DNA of 64,000 nt from JAFDEI01 sp964196055. GTDB taxonomy: Bacteria > Myxococcota_A > UBA9160 > SMWR01. The notes under the pieces were generated by a model, which saw only the letters and a list, made by a program, of their open reading frames with translations, had not been told where the DNA came from and made no database searches. Every line of letters begins with the position of its first letter. Position 1 is the stretch's first letter. Shown here piece after piece: positions 18,044 through 26,447 of this stretch. The stretch is taken from assembly GCA_964196055.1 (NCBI GenBank), contig CAXMSF010000251.1, positions 1 to 64,000 of the forward strand, given 5' to 3'. The position numbers and the translations under genes are program-made.

Positions 18044-19122
18044 CGCAGCGGCCTCTTGAAAACGTTGAAGCCGAGCGCGGCCTCGAGCTTCGCGTGCACC
18101 ATTTCGCAGATCCGGAGTTCGTCAGAGGCCAGCTCCCGGAAGTGCTCGACGGCAGGCTTCCCCGACTCGACGCTCTCGAGGATCGCCTCGCCCGCGGCCT
18201 TGCCCGACGTCAAGGCAGATGTGATCCCTTCGCCTCCTCGCAGGAAACCTCCCGCCTCGCCCACGAGCAGGAGATCCTCCGAGCCCAGGCAGTAGTTCTT
18301 CTGCGCGGACATGTCCGTCAAACAGATGCTGTGGCTAGCGAGCATCTCCTTTACGACCAGGCCGTGCTTCGCCTCGAGGTGAGACCGAAACGCCTGGAAG
18401 TACTCTCGCACCGGCTCCTGACGATGCGCGCCGGTTACCAGCTGTATTCTGCCTTCATCGTGGAACACGGTGGCGAAATAGCCCGTGATGCTCCGGTCCA
18501 GGAACAGGTGCAGCCAGCCCGGCGCGAGGTCGATGTCCGCGAGATAGAACTCCTCATAGTTGGGAATCATTCCGATGCCTTCGTCGAAATCGGGGAAGGC
18601 CCGCATGCGTACTTGGGAAAGGGTTCCGTCGGCGCCGATGAGGTACTTCGTCTTGACCGAGACCAGGCGGCCCTCGTGCTGCAGCTGGACGATGCTTTCC
18701 CGGCCGTCTCGCTCCATGTCTTCGAAGCTGCAACCGCCCACGAGTTGGGCGTCGCTCTGGGAGCAGAGCCAGTAGTCCAACTCACTCCGCGAGGTATTGA
18801 GGCCTTCCACTTCCATCCCCTCTTCCCCATCGAAGACGGCAAAAGGGGCGTCGAAGGAAGGCGCATCGATGCCGGGATAGATGCGGTTGCCTTCGACGAG
18901 TTCGGGACTGCACAGAACCTTGTCGGGAATGCGGCCGAAATGATCGGCGATGAACTTTCGGCCACTGGGGAACACGATCCCGCTGCACATCTTGAACCGG
19001 GGAAGCTCGTAGCGTTCAGCAATGAGCACTCTGAGCCCGGAGCCGGTCAATGCCCGTGCGACCCCCGCGCCGGCTGGGCCGGCTCCCACGATGACGACGT
19101 CATAGCGATCTCGCAGTTCCAT
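18040..19122 (-). CDS. FAD-dependent oxidoreductase, geranylgeranyl reductase-like, 360 aa
   Basis: The N-terminal dinucleotide-binding motif is VVIVGAGPAGAGVARAL (residues 9-25). ERYELPRFKMCSG follows and resembles the PxxKxCG block of geranylgeranyl reductases. A second FAD motif, LLVGEAGGFLRGGEGI, lies near residue 285. The protein is soluble or peripherally membrane bound and probably reduces an isoprenoid or unsaturated lipid. It is the first gene of the operon, with GGGAGAAG before the ATG, and transcription should start just downstream of the double palindrome at 19154-19198. Confidence 0.86.
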   Translation of the reverse strand: MELRDRYDVVIVGAGPAGAGVARALTGSGLRVLIAERYELPRFKMCSGIVFPSGRKFIADHFGRIPDKVLCSPELVEGNRIYPGIDAPSFDAPFAVFDGEEGMEVEGLNTSRSELDYWLCSQSDAQLVGGCSFEDMERDGRESIVQLQHEGRLVSVKTKYLIGADGTLSQVRMRAFPDFDEGIGMIPNYEEFYLADIDLAPGWLHLFLDRSITGYFATVFHDEGRIQLVTGAHRQEPVREYFQAFRSHLEAKHGLVVKEMLASHSICLTDMSAQKNYCLGSEDLLLVGEAGGFLRGGEGITSALTSGKAAGEAILESVESGKPAVEHFRELASDELRICEMVHAKLEAALGFNVFKRPLR

Positions 19123-19153
19123 GGCCGCTTCTCCCGATTGCCCAAACTAAGCG

Positions 19154-19198
19154 AAGTTGAAGAAATCTTCAACTTTTAATTGAAGATTTCTTCAACTT
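19154..19198 (-). promoter_or_regulatory. Tandem palindromic operator for the TetR-type regulator
   Basis: Two near-identical 18-bp palindromes occur at 19156-19173 (GTTGAAGAAATCTTCAAC) and 19179-19196 (one base different in the complementary orientation). Their centres are 23 bp apart, and together they form a larger inverted repeat. They lie 32-76 bp upstream of the first gene of the operon that encodes the TetR protein. A possible promoter (TTGAAG, 17-bp spacer, TAGTTT) overlaps the start-proximal palindrome, so bound repressor would block polymerase. The site is AT-rich against a GC-rich background. Confidence 0.78.
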
Positions 19199-19272
19199 TC
19201 GAGCAACGCAGGCCCACACGCCGTGTCCCGCACCACCATCGGCCTCCGGCCGACGTCCGCTAGCATCCCACG

Positions 19273-19845
19273 ATGCGAAGAACCCTCTGTGTGCTCGCCC
19301 TGCTTCTCTTCGTTCTCCCTGCTGCGGCCGGGGCTCCCACGACGCTCCACGCTTTCACGATGAATCGGATCGACGGTGCGAAGCAGGCGCTTTCCGACTA
19401 CGAAGGTCAGGTCCTGCTGGTCGTGAATGTCGCGAGCAAGTGCGGGCTCACGAAACAATACGCGGGGCTCGAAACCCTCTACGAGGAATACCGCGCGCAA
19501 GGCTTCGCGGTGCTGGGCTTTCCGTCCAACGATTTCCGCGGCCAGGAACCGGGGACGAACGCGGAGATCGCCGACTTCTGCCGCGCGACCTACGCGGTCG
19601 AGTTCCCGATGTTCGCGAAGATCCACGTGGCCGGTCCCGATCAGCATCCACTCTATGGCTATCTGACCGGGCTGCCGGCGCCGATCGGCGGCCCAGTCGA
19701 GTGGAACTTCCAGAAATACCTGGTCGATCACCATGGCCGCGTGGTCGCGCGATTCACACCAAAGCTGGAGCCGCGCGACCCGGCGATCGTCGAAGCGATC
19801 GAGGCCCTGCTCGCGGAATCGGGCGCCGGCAACGGGCGGGATTGA
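19273..19845 (+). CDS. Glutathione peroxidase family protein, exported, 190 aa
   Basis: A cleavable signal peptide is predicted in residues 1-20 (MRRTLCVLALLLFVLP...AAAG). The peroxidatic Cys57 is in NVASKCGLT; GFPSNDFRGQEPG and WNFQKYLV supply the conserved Gln/Asn and Trp of the catalytic tetrad. It reduces peroxides, most likely with thioredoxin-type donors, in the periplasm. The active residue is encoded as Cys, not selenocysteine. It diverges from the TetR-controlled operon across the operator region and is followed 56 nt later by the DUF2889 gene. Confidence 0.92.
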   Translation: MRRTLCVLALLLFVLPAAAGAPTTLHAFTMNRIDGAKQALSDYEGQVLLVVNVASKCGLTKQYAGLETLYEEYRAQGFAVLGFPSNDFRGQEPGTNAEIADFCRATYAVEFPMFAKIHVAGPDQHPLYGYLTGLPAPIGGPVEWNFQKYLVDHHGRVVARFTPKLEPRDPAIVEAIEALLAESGAGNGRD

Positions 19846-19890
19846 CCACTCCAAGGATCTTCCATCGACGACCGCTTCCACCCGCTCTCC

Positions 19891-19896
19891 AGGAGG
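19891..19896 (+). promoter_or_regulatory. Strong Shine-Dalgarno that fixes a TTG start
   Basis: AGGAGG ends 5 nt before a TTG codon at 19902. It decides the start of the DUF2889 gene, whose frame is open far upstream through the glutathione peroxidase gene. Confidence 0.75.
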
Positions 19897-19901
19897 CCCG
19901 C

Positions 19902-21005
19902 TTGCCCTTATCGATCACCGGTGTTCCGCTCCACACCCGATCGCTGACGTCGGTCGCATCCCTGCGTGAAGATGGGCGCTGGTCGGTTCGTGGCGACGTG
20001 ATCGACCTGCGAAAGTGCGGCTTCGTCCCGATGACCCACGACATTCAGCCGTCCGGAATCATCCACCACATGACGATCGAGATGGTCGTCGATCCCGAGA
20101 CCCTTCGCATCGACGAACTCGTGACGTCTCAACCCCACATCGCGGTCGAGGCCTCCGCTCGCACCGACGGCGAATGTTGCCGCGATCCCGTGCCCCTGCT
20201 TCAGGCGCTCGAAGGCGAAATCATCGACGACGCCTTTACGAAGAAACTCTCCGGGACCTTCGGCGGTCCGCTCGGCTGCTCCCATCTCCTCACCCTGTTC
20301 TTCACGATGGCGGCTGCGATCCCGCGCGCCGTTGCGCGCGAGGCCGAGATCCGCCTCGAACACGAGGAATCACGGGCACCCGGGGAACGCCTCTTCTGGC
20401 GCAGCATCTTCATCGACGGCTACGAAATCGACGATGGCGGGGTCGAACTCTCGGTTCAGCTAGCGGATGTCCACAGCCATCCCCATCACGCCGTGCAGTC
20501 GCCCCTCGACCGGCTCGACCAGCAAGAGGAGGCACGCGTGATCGCCCGGGTCGAGCCGCCGGGTTTCAGCGTGGCACAGCTACGTGCGGCCCGACGCACC
20601 CGGCGCATGCCGAAGCTGGCCGACGCCGTCTGGGAAGACTGCAGCGAGGTCATCGCTCCGCTGATTGGATTTCCCGTGGTCCCAGGCCTCTCGCGACGCG
20701 TGCGTGAACTCCTGCAGGGCGACGAAGCCAACGCGCTCGTCCGGGATGCGCTGCTCCAGCTCGCCCCAGGACACATCCAGGTTCTGGCGGCGATCACGGA
20801 GCGCTGGTTCGCCCCGAGCCGAAAGCTGAAAAGCCAGGCGGATGGACCGAAGGGGGACAAGCTCCCCGCCGGCGGACCGCCGGTGGGCGCCATCGGGGGA
20901 ATGGTCGACTCCTGCTACATGTGGCGGAGCGGCAGTCCCCTGATCGCAGAGCGCGAACGCGTGATGCGATTGCGACTCGAGCGCGAGGCGGAGAGCAGCG
21001 ACTGA
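19902..21005 (+). CDS. DUF2889 family protein, 367 aa
   Basis: Starts at TTG with an AGGAGG site 5 nt upstream; the longer open frame is an artefact of overlap with the preceding gene. The sequence begins with a segment that could bind a substrate (residues 5-60) and contains GGPLGCSHLLTLF near residue 130, a conserved family element. The DUF2889 family has no proven function, though members often sit near acyl-CoA metabolism genes in proteobacteria. No signal peptide or membrane helix is seen. The gene is convergent with, and only 18 nt from, the Bax-inhibitor-1-like gene. Confidence 0.75.
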   Translation: MPLSITGVPLHTRSLTSVASLREDGRWSVRGDVIDLRKCGFVPMTHDIQPSGIIHHMTIEMVVDPETLRIDELVTSQPHIAVEASARTDGECCRDPVPLLQALEGEIIDDAFTKKLSGTFGGPLGCSHLLTLFFTMAAAIPRAVAREAEIRLEHEESRAPGERLFWRSIFIDGYEIDDGGVELSVQLADVHSHPHHAVQSPLDRLDQQEEARVIARVEPPGFSVAQLRAARRTRRMPKLADAVWEDCSEVIAPLIGFPVVPGLSRRVRELLQGDEANALVRDALLQLAPGHIQVLAAITERWFAPSRKLKSQADGPKGDKLPAGGPPVGAIGGMVDSCYMWRSGSPLIAERERVMRLRLEREAESSD

Positions 21006-21023
21006 AGTGAGCCGCGTTGCCGC

Positions 21024-21725
21024 CTAATCGCGGCTCATGAAGATCCGCAGCACGTACCAGAACATCAGCGCAACCGACGCGAACAACTGGAGCGCGCCTG
21101 CGACGTAGCGATCCTCGGGGTAGTGGTGCAACACGTTCGAGGTGTCGTACAGGATTGCAGCGCCCGCAAAGGCCACCATCGCCACCGAGAACCAGGTGCC
21201 GAGGTTGAATCCGAACAGGATGCCGCCCGCGATCGCGACCAGCGCAACCACGCCGCCCCAGCGCAACATGCCGCCGAGAAACGAAAAGTCCTTGCGGGTC
21301 GTGAACGCAACGGCCGTGAGGCCCGCGAATCCGATCAGCGTGACGATCGCAGCGCTCTGGATCGCGCCCGGTGCCATCGTGTCCGCCATGTAGAGCATCG
21401 GAACGAACAGGATCGAGTAGGCGACCACGGTCGCGGCCAGGCCCGCATATTGCGCACCGATCGACGGCGAAGTATGGGCGGCACGGGTCGCGAACCAGCT
21501 CACCAGCATGAATCCACCGAGGATCAGCAGCCACGACGTGCCCATCATCGCGGTGGCGATCGGCTCTGCCAGCCCTGAACTGAACAACCAGACCTCGATC
21601 AGCGTGAAGACGACGATCGCACCCATGAGGTGGTTGTAGGTACGCGTGATGAAGGCTGCGCGTGTGTCGACACCGCGCTGGCTGACCGGTACGTAGTCGT
21701 GCGGAAGCTCGAATTGGGAACTCAT
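21024..21725 (-). CDS. Bax inhibitor-1/YccA family membrane protein, 233 aa
   Basis: About seven membrane helices fill residues 25-233, with the family pattern of YNHLMG before the first helix and a charged C-terminus (IFMSRD). Family members are pH- or Ca2+-responsive leak channels or FtsH-linked modulators of the inner membrane. The frame extends to 21926, but ATG 21725 has an AGAGGTGG site and overlaps the stop of the upstream lipoprotein gene (ATGA). Coupling with a transglutaminase-like lipoprotein is notable and may indicate joint action at the envelope. Confidence 0.88.
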   Translation of the reverse strand: MSSQFELPHDYVPVSQRGVDTRAAFITRTYNHLMGAIVVFTLIEVWLFSSGLAEPIATAMMGTSWLLILGGFMLVSWFATRAAHTSPSIGAQYAGLAATVVAYSILFVPMLYMADTMAPGAIQSAAIVTLIGFAGLTAVAFTTRKDFSFLGGMLRWGGVVALVAIAGGILFGFNLGTWFSVAMVAFAGAAILYDTSNVLHHYPEDRYVAGALQLFASVALMFWYVLRIFMSRD

Positions 21726-22456
21726 CGGACCACCTCTTGCTTTGATTCGGGTTCTCGGGCCAGCTCGACGCCACCCGACTCGCGCGGCACGACATTGTAC
21801 ATCGCGGTCTCGTTGAACATCATGCGCGGCGTCCAGCCTTCCGGCATCTGCGAATAACGCAGCATTTCCCGCGACATCGCACCGGTGGCGTCGATCACCC
21901 ACGGATCCGCAGGGTCTTCGAACCACACGCTCACCATGTGGTTTGCACCGTCGTAATCGCGTCGCACGATCAGGCGATAGATCTCGCCTTCCCTGAAGCC
22001 GGACTCCCGGAGCAGGCCGTATGCGATCAGATCGAGGCCGTCACAGTCATCTCCATTGGTCTCGAAGAACTCACGCAGCGTAGGCCAGTGATCGCCAGCG
22101 AGCGTCGTATCCGCATCCGGCTTGTAGTGCATCCGCGCCTGACGCTGGGACCACTCGGTGAATTCCCGCGCGAGACGCCGCTTGTGCCGGTTCAGCAGCC
22201 TCTCGAACTTCCCCCGCAGCAGGCCGAATGGGTATGCCTCCGGGTCGAGACTCGCTTCGTCCACCTCGGTCGTGACCTCACGCACGGGCGGGTCGAGGCG
22301 CTGCCGCTGCTGCCAGTCCGTGATCTTCGGGTAGAAAGGGTCGTCGGCCTGTGGCGGCGAAAAGAACTCGACACGTGGCTCGCTCGGCAGCGTCGCGCAG
22401 CCAAGCACGCCGCTGATGAGCAAAACGAGCGTGAGGTTCGCGGTGATTCGGTTCAT
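21722..22456 (-). CDS. Transglutaminase-like cysteine protease lipoprotein, 244 aa
   Basis: Signal peptide with a lipobox ending at Cys20 (ISGVLGC). The papain-like fold triad is visible as Cys138 (GDDCDGLDL), His173 (GANHMVSVW) and Asp189 (WVIDATG). The family resembles bacterial transglutaminase-like cysteine proteinases that act on envelope proteins. I chose ATG 22456 because it begins the signal peptide, although the frame is open to 22486. Overlap with the Bax-inhibitor-1-like gene suggests co-translation. The substrate is unknown. Confidence 0.82.
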   Translation of the reverse strand: MNRITANLTLVLLISGVLGCATLPSEPRVEFFSPPQADDPFYPKITDWQQRQRLDPPVREVTTEVDEASLDPEAYPFGLLRGKFERLLNRHKRRLAREFTEWSQRQARMHYKPDADTTLAGDHWPTLREFFETNGDDCDGLDLIAYGLLRESGFREGEIYRLIVRRDYDGANHMVSVWFEDPADPWVIDATGAMSREMLRYSQMPEGWTPRMMFNETAMYNVVPRESGGVELAREPESKQEVVR

Positions 22457-22549
22457 CGCGGAGATTCTAACCCACCCCACAAGCAACGCCGGGACGAGCC
22501 TTTCGGCCCGCCCCGGCGGTCTCGATTCCTACCGATACGCTTGCGCGAA

Positions 22550-23025
22550 TCAGCTCAGCGTGATGCGCACAGCTTCCGCGCCCAATTCGAAGCTGGACAC
22601 CGGAGACATCCGAACTCAAGCTGATGACCACGCCATACTCGTTGCGCATGCTCACAGCAGCCGCACCGACGCCTGCCGCGCCACCGGCATCAGCGGCGAC
22701 GCGCCCGCCAAATCTTCGAGGCGATCGAGCTTCGAAACCGCACCGTCAGAAATCAGCTTGGCCGCGCCGAGGCTGACGGTCTCTAGCGAGAAGCCTTGTC
22801 GCTGTCCGTCAAAGCTGAGCCACGCTTCGCCTCAATCGAGATCGGTGACCGCGCCGATCGAGCTACTCCCGATCGAATATACTCCGGCGGTGCCAACGTC
22901 ACGGGCTCCTCTACCGGAGCGGCCGGCGGCGGAACCACGATGTCTTCACCACCGACGTCGTCGGCCACTGCCGAGAAACCCACAAAAGTCATGGCGATAC
23001 TGATCGCTGCAATTCGTCGAATCAT
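22550..23025 (-). pseudogene. Decayed gene for a small exported protein
   Basis: ATG 23025 has a strong AAAAGGAG site and a signal peptide (residues 1-20), so the gene once began here. The first frame runs into a stop at 22783. Conserved-looking sequence continues in a second frame (YSIGSSSIGAVTDLD, then GEAWLSFDGQ, SLETVSLGAAKLIS, LDRLEDLAG), broken by a TGA where family-like proteins have Trp. A third frame carries MRNEYGVVISLSSDVSGVQL, and the last piece AEAVRITLS ends at 22550. At least two or three frameshifts and one nonsense change are needed to link these. It could be a true pseudogene or a badly called patch of sequence. Confidence 0.6.
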
Positions 23026-23175
23026 CACAAATCTCCTTTTGGCTCCCCATAACGAGCCAGTCTTCCGAGGCTGTATTCCCCACCCCCCTACGGGGAGGAC
23101 AGAGCGAATTTATCAGGCCCACACAGGGGTGCGCAAGGTGTTACAAAGACAAGGGGAATTTGAGTCAAATTAGGC

Positions 23176-23766
23176 TCAGGAGAAGGGTCGAGACCAGCTG
23201 AGTTCGAAGCCGGCGCTGCGCTTCTCGAGATCGGGGCCGATCACTCGAACGTTGCCATCCACCCCCGCTACATCGAAGAAGCCGGCGAAGATCTCGGCCG
23301 ATCCGTAGAGGTAATTCGGGCTCGCAGAGATCACGAGCGGAACGTCGAGCAGGTCGAGGCGGACCCGACCCGGCCGAGCCTCCCCCACCACCATCTCGCC
23401 TGCGTCGCGGTAGATGAGGCCCCAGACCTTGGGCGCCCAGCCGATCATCTTCCCGAGAGACCGGCCAAAGATCGAGAAGGCTCCGTCGAGAATCGGCTTG
23501 AGGATCGGGCGATCGAAGCTCTGTCGGAGGTTCTCACGCAGGGCCGCGCGCGCGCGGGCCGCACCCGCCACCGCGAAGAAGCACTCGGTCAGTTCGACGT
23601 CGAGGTCAACCGAGATCAGGCCGATCGCCGAAGCGGACTCGATCGCCTCACGAGTTTCGGGCTTGAGCCGTGCGCGGACCTCACGACCCAGCGCTGCATC
23701 CATGCCCTCGATGGCTTCCAACGAGGATTGGATGAAACCGGCCAGCATGCGGGGCGATGCACTCAT
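23176..23766 (-). CDS. TIGR02265/DUF2378-like protein, 196 aa
   Basis: A soluble protein without signal peptide. Its overall pattern is an N-terminal FIQSSLEAI-type helix, a central WAPKVWGLIYRDAGEM element, and a C-terminal beta segment ending in FELSWSRP. This matches, as I recall it, the Myxococcales-linked TIGR02265 family (heme-NO-binding-like fold). The link is from pattern, not alignment, so it could also be an unrelated small regulatory protein. It lies 98 bp upstream-side of nqrM on the same strand, with its own ATG, and may be read by run-through from the nqr operon. Confidence 0.5.
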   Translation of the reverse strand: MSASPRMLAGFIQSSLEAIEGMDAALGREVRARLKPETREAIESASAIGLISVDLDVELTECFFAVAGAARARAALRENLRQSFDRPILKPILDGAFSIFGRSLGKMIGWAPKVWGLIYRDAGEMVVGEARPGRVRLDLLDVPLVISASPNYLYGSAEIFAGFFDVAGVDGNVRVIGPDLEKRSAGFELSWSRPFS

Positions 23767-23864
23767 CCCCCACTCCCTCTTCGCGTCTCGGGACGCCTAT
23801 GGCTGGCGTTTCGGCACGCGCCGCACGCAGCTTGATCCCAAATTTCAGCTTGTGGAACGCGGGC

Positions 23865-24041
23865 TTAGGATTCGGCCTGCCGCTTGCTGAGCGCACAGCG
23901 GGCGCGCGCAGTCGCGCTGCAGCGGCAGGAGTCGCCGACGCCGCCGCAGGAGCCCCGGAGACGCCGCCCCGAAAGCAGCCCGATCGCCATCGCGAACATC
24001 ACCAGTGCGAAAACGGCGAGTGCTGCGAGGAAGGTCTCCAT
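23865..24041 (-). CDS. nqrM: NqrM, Na+-Nqr maturation protein, 58 aa
   Basis: A small single-helix membrane protein: METFLAALAVFALVMFAMAIG is the family N-terminus. A Cys-rich tail has Cys32 (GSCGG), Cys39, Cys41 and Cys49. NqrM is needed to deliver iron to the NqrD/NqrE site in Nqr assembly. The longer frame to 24248 is antisense noise; ATG 24041 begins the helix. It follows apbE by 37 nt and closes the nqr operon, the expected position. It is too short to be found reliably by length-based gene callers. Confidence 0.88.
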   Translation of the reverse strand: METFLAALAVFALVMFAMAIGLLSGRRLRGSCGGVGDSCRCSATARARCALSKRQAES

Positions 24042-24078
24042 CCGGGATTCTCCGTTCGTGTTCGGCTCGAAAGACCGG

Positions 24079-25197
24079 CTAGCGGGCCGATGAGGGCAAG
24101 TCCGCTGCCTCTCCCGCGCCTGCTCGCGCCGCTTCGAATGCCGGGGTCGCGCGAGCGCTGAACGCGGTGCCCGCCTCGCGGACGATGAACAGCGCAGCCA
24201 GACCTTCGCGCTCGGCCAGAGAATAGCCCGCCTCGAAGCCGAGCACATTCAACGCGGTCGCCAGCGCATCGGCGTAGACGGCATCGCGGTGCAGCACGCT
24301 CACGGAGGCCAGCGCGTGCTCGATCGGGCGCGCGGTCCGTGGGTCGATGGTGTGTGAGTAGCGTCGTCCTCCGCTCTCATAGAAATTGCGGTAGTCGCCC
24401 GAGGTTGCGAGCGCGACATCGCGAAGCGGGAGGACATCGAAGGCGTCCCGCGCGCCCGCATCGGGCCGCTCGATCGCGACCCGCCAGGCGCCGCCGTCGA
24501 GCCGTTGACCGTGCGCTCGAATCTCGCCCCCCACCTCGACCAGGTGATCGCGGTAACCGCGTTGCGAGAGCGCCTCAGCGACGCGGTCGACCGCAAAGCC
24601 CTTCGCGATCGCCGAAAGGTCGCAAACGACGTCGCCGCGCGACTTACGGAGCGCTCCGCTCTGCACCTCGACGAGCCGATGCCCCACGCGCTCGCGCAGC
24701 CCTTCGAGCTCCTCGGGCGGCGGTGGGGCGGGAATGCGATCGCTCGCTCCGAATCCCCAGGCGGTCACGACCGGGCCGACCGTAACGTCGAAGGCGCCCC
24801 CCGAGAGCTCCGAAACTTCGCTTGCGATCCGGAACACCGCCAGAATCTCGGTCGACGCCGGGAACGGCTCGGTCGAGCCATGCGCGTTGAAACGCGACAG
24901 CTCCGATTCCGGCTGCCAGGTCGACATCGCTTCGTCGACCGCACGCAGCTCGGACTCGATCGCGCGCTTGATCTCGGCGCGCTCGGCTGCATCCAGATCG
25001 ACCACAGCCAGCTTGACCGACCAGCTCGTGCCCATGCTTTCGCCGCTGAATTCGGCTTGTGAGAGCGGGGGTGGCGCGCAGGCGAGTCGGTGGATCGAAG
25101 CCGCCAGCAACAGCAACAACACCAGCGGCAGCAGGACCTTTGCTCGCCCGCTGAGAGCGAGTCCCGATCGGCGCGGCGGTTCAGCCGCCGAAGTCAT
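24079..25197 (-). CDS. apbE: FAD:protein FMN transferase ApbE, 372 aa
   Basis: Flavin transferase that attaches FMN covalently through phosphoester bonds to Thr in NqrB and NqrC. The N-terminal hydrophobic segment (residues 20-40) carries a lipobox-like RLAC. Conserved blocks are GTSWSVK, the FDVTVGP element, VCDLSAIAKGFAVDRVAE, VEVGGEIRAHG and SGDYRNFYESGGRRYSHTIDP. The gene overlaps the end of nqrF by 17 nt, so it is translated with the complex it modifies. Length and motifs are normal. Confidence 0.93.
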   Translation of the reverse strand: MTSAAEPPRRSGLALSGRAKVLLPLVLLLLLAASIHRLACAPPPLSQAEFSGESMGTSWSVKLAVVDLDAAERAEIKRAIESELRAVDEAMSTWQPESELSRFNAHGSTEPFPASTEILAVFRIASEVSELSGGAFDVTVGPVVTAWGFGASDRIPAPPPPEELEGLRERVGHRLVEVQSGALRKSRGDVVCDLSAIAKGFAVDRVAEALSQRGYRDHLVEVGGEIRAHGQRLDGGAWRVAIERPDAGARDAFDVLPLRDVALATSGDYRNFYESGGRRYSHTIDPRTARPIEHALASVSVLHRDAVYADALATALNVLGFEAGYSLAEREGLAALFIVREAGTAFSARATPAFEAARAGAGEAADLPSSAR

Positions 25198-26407
25198 CGA
25201 AGAGGATGTTCTCCGGCTCGACTCCCAGGTCGGTCAGCATCTGGATCACCGCGTCGTTCATCATCGGCGGGCCGCAGATGTAGTACTCGCAGTCTTCGGG
25301 CGCGGGGTGGTCCTTCAAGTAGTTGTCGTACAACACCTGATGGATGAAGCCGGTCTGCCCGGTCCAATTGTCCTCTTCGAGCGGTTCGGACAGGGCGAGA
25401 TGCCACTCGAAGTTCTCGTTCTCTGCCGAGATCGCGTCGAAATCCTCGATGTAGAACGCTTCACGCAGGCTACGCGCGCCGTACCAGTAACTCGCCTTGC
25501 GTGTGCTGTGGAGCCGGCGGAACTGATCGAAGATATGCGAGCGCATCGGCGCCATGCCGGCGCCACCGCCGATGAAGATCATCTCGTTGTCGGTCGGCCG
25601 CGCAAAGAACTCGCCGAACGGGCCCGCGATCGTGACCTTGTCGCCGGGCTTCAGGTTGAAGATGTACGACGACATCACGCCCGGCGGCACGTCGGGCGTC
25701 CGCGGCGGCGGCGACGCGATCCGAACATTCAGCATGATGATGCCCTTCTCTTCCGGATAGTTAGCCATCGAATAGGCGCGCTCGACGCCCTCTTCCACTT
25801 TCGAGACGTAACGCCACTGGTTGAACTTGTCCCAGTCCTCGCGGTACTCGTCTTCGACCTCGAAGTCCTTGTAGTGGACCTCGTGCGGCGGGCAGGAGAT
25901 CTGGATGTAGCCGCCCGCCCGGAACGGAACCTCTTCGCCGGGGGGGAGTTCGAGCACCAGTTCCTTGATGAAGGTCGCCAGACCATTGTTCGAGCGGACG
26001 GTGCATTCCCATTTCTTGACGCTGAAGACCTCGGGCGGGATCTCGATCTTCATGTCCTGCTTGACCTTCACCTGGCATGCGAGGCGGCAACCTTCGCGGG
26101 CTTCGCCTCGCGTGACGTGTCCGGTCTCGGTCGGGAGCATCGCCCCGCCGCCTTCCACGACATTGACCTTGCAGACACCGCAACTGCCCTTGCCGCCACA
26201 GGCCGACGGGATGAATAGCTTGCTCGCCGCAAGGGTATTCAGCAGCGTGCCGCCGCTCTGGGCCGTGAGCGTGTGGTCGGGGTCGTCGTTGATGACGATC
26301 TGCACGTCACCGCTCGGCACGAGCCTGTCGCGCGCGAGCATCAACACCAGGACCAGCGCGAGGATAATTACCGTGAAACCGATCACGCCGAAGATAATCG
26401 TTACCAT
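25181..26407 (-). CDS. nqrF: Na+-translocating NADH:quinone reductase subunit F, 408 aa
   Basis: NADH-oxidising subunit. An N-terminal membrane helix (residues 3-25) is followed by a ferredoxin domain with [2Fe-2S] ligands in ACGGKGSCGVC and GCRLAC, then an FAD-binding domain (RAYSMANYP) and NADH-binding elements ending with the conserved C-terminus FDDFGG. Electrons enter here from NADH and pass through the Fe-S center to NqrB/C. It overlaps apbE by 17 nt and follows nqrE by 40 nt. Confidence 0.95.
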   Translation of the reverse strand: MVTIIFGVIGFTVIILALVLVLMLARDRLVPSGDVQIVINDDPDHTLTAQSGGTLLNTLAASKLFIPSACGGKGSCGVCKVNVVEGGGAMLPTETGHVTRGEAREGCRLACQVKVKQDMKIEIPPEVFSVKKWECTVRSNNGLATFIKELVLELPPGEEVPFRAGGYIQISCPPHEVHYKDFEVEDEYREDWDKFNQWRYVSKVEEGVERAYSMANYPEEKGIIMLNVRIASPPPRTPDVPPGVMSSYIFNLKPGDKVTIAGPFGEFFARPTDNEMIFIGGGAGMAPMRSHIFDQFRRLHSTRKASYWYGARSLREAFYIEDFDAISAENENFEWHLALSEPLEEDNWTGQTGFIHQVLYDNYLKDHPAPEDCEYYICGPPMMNDAVIQMLTDLGVEPENILFDDFGG

Positions 26408-26447
26408 GCCGGATCTACTCTCTAGTTCTCTGGTGACCGCGCGCGGT

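Noticed and set aside
22416..23003. Plus-strand open frame of 195 codons
   Set aside because: Opposite to the decayed exported-protein gene and lipoprotein start; composition is Ser/Arg/Pro-rich without domain or RBS.
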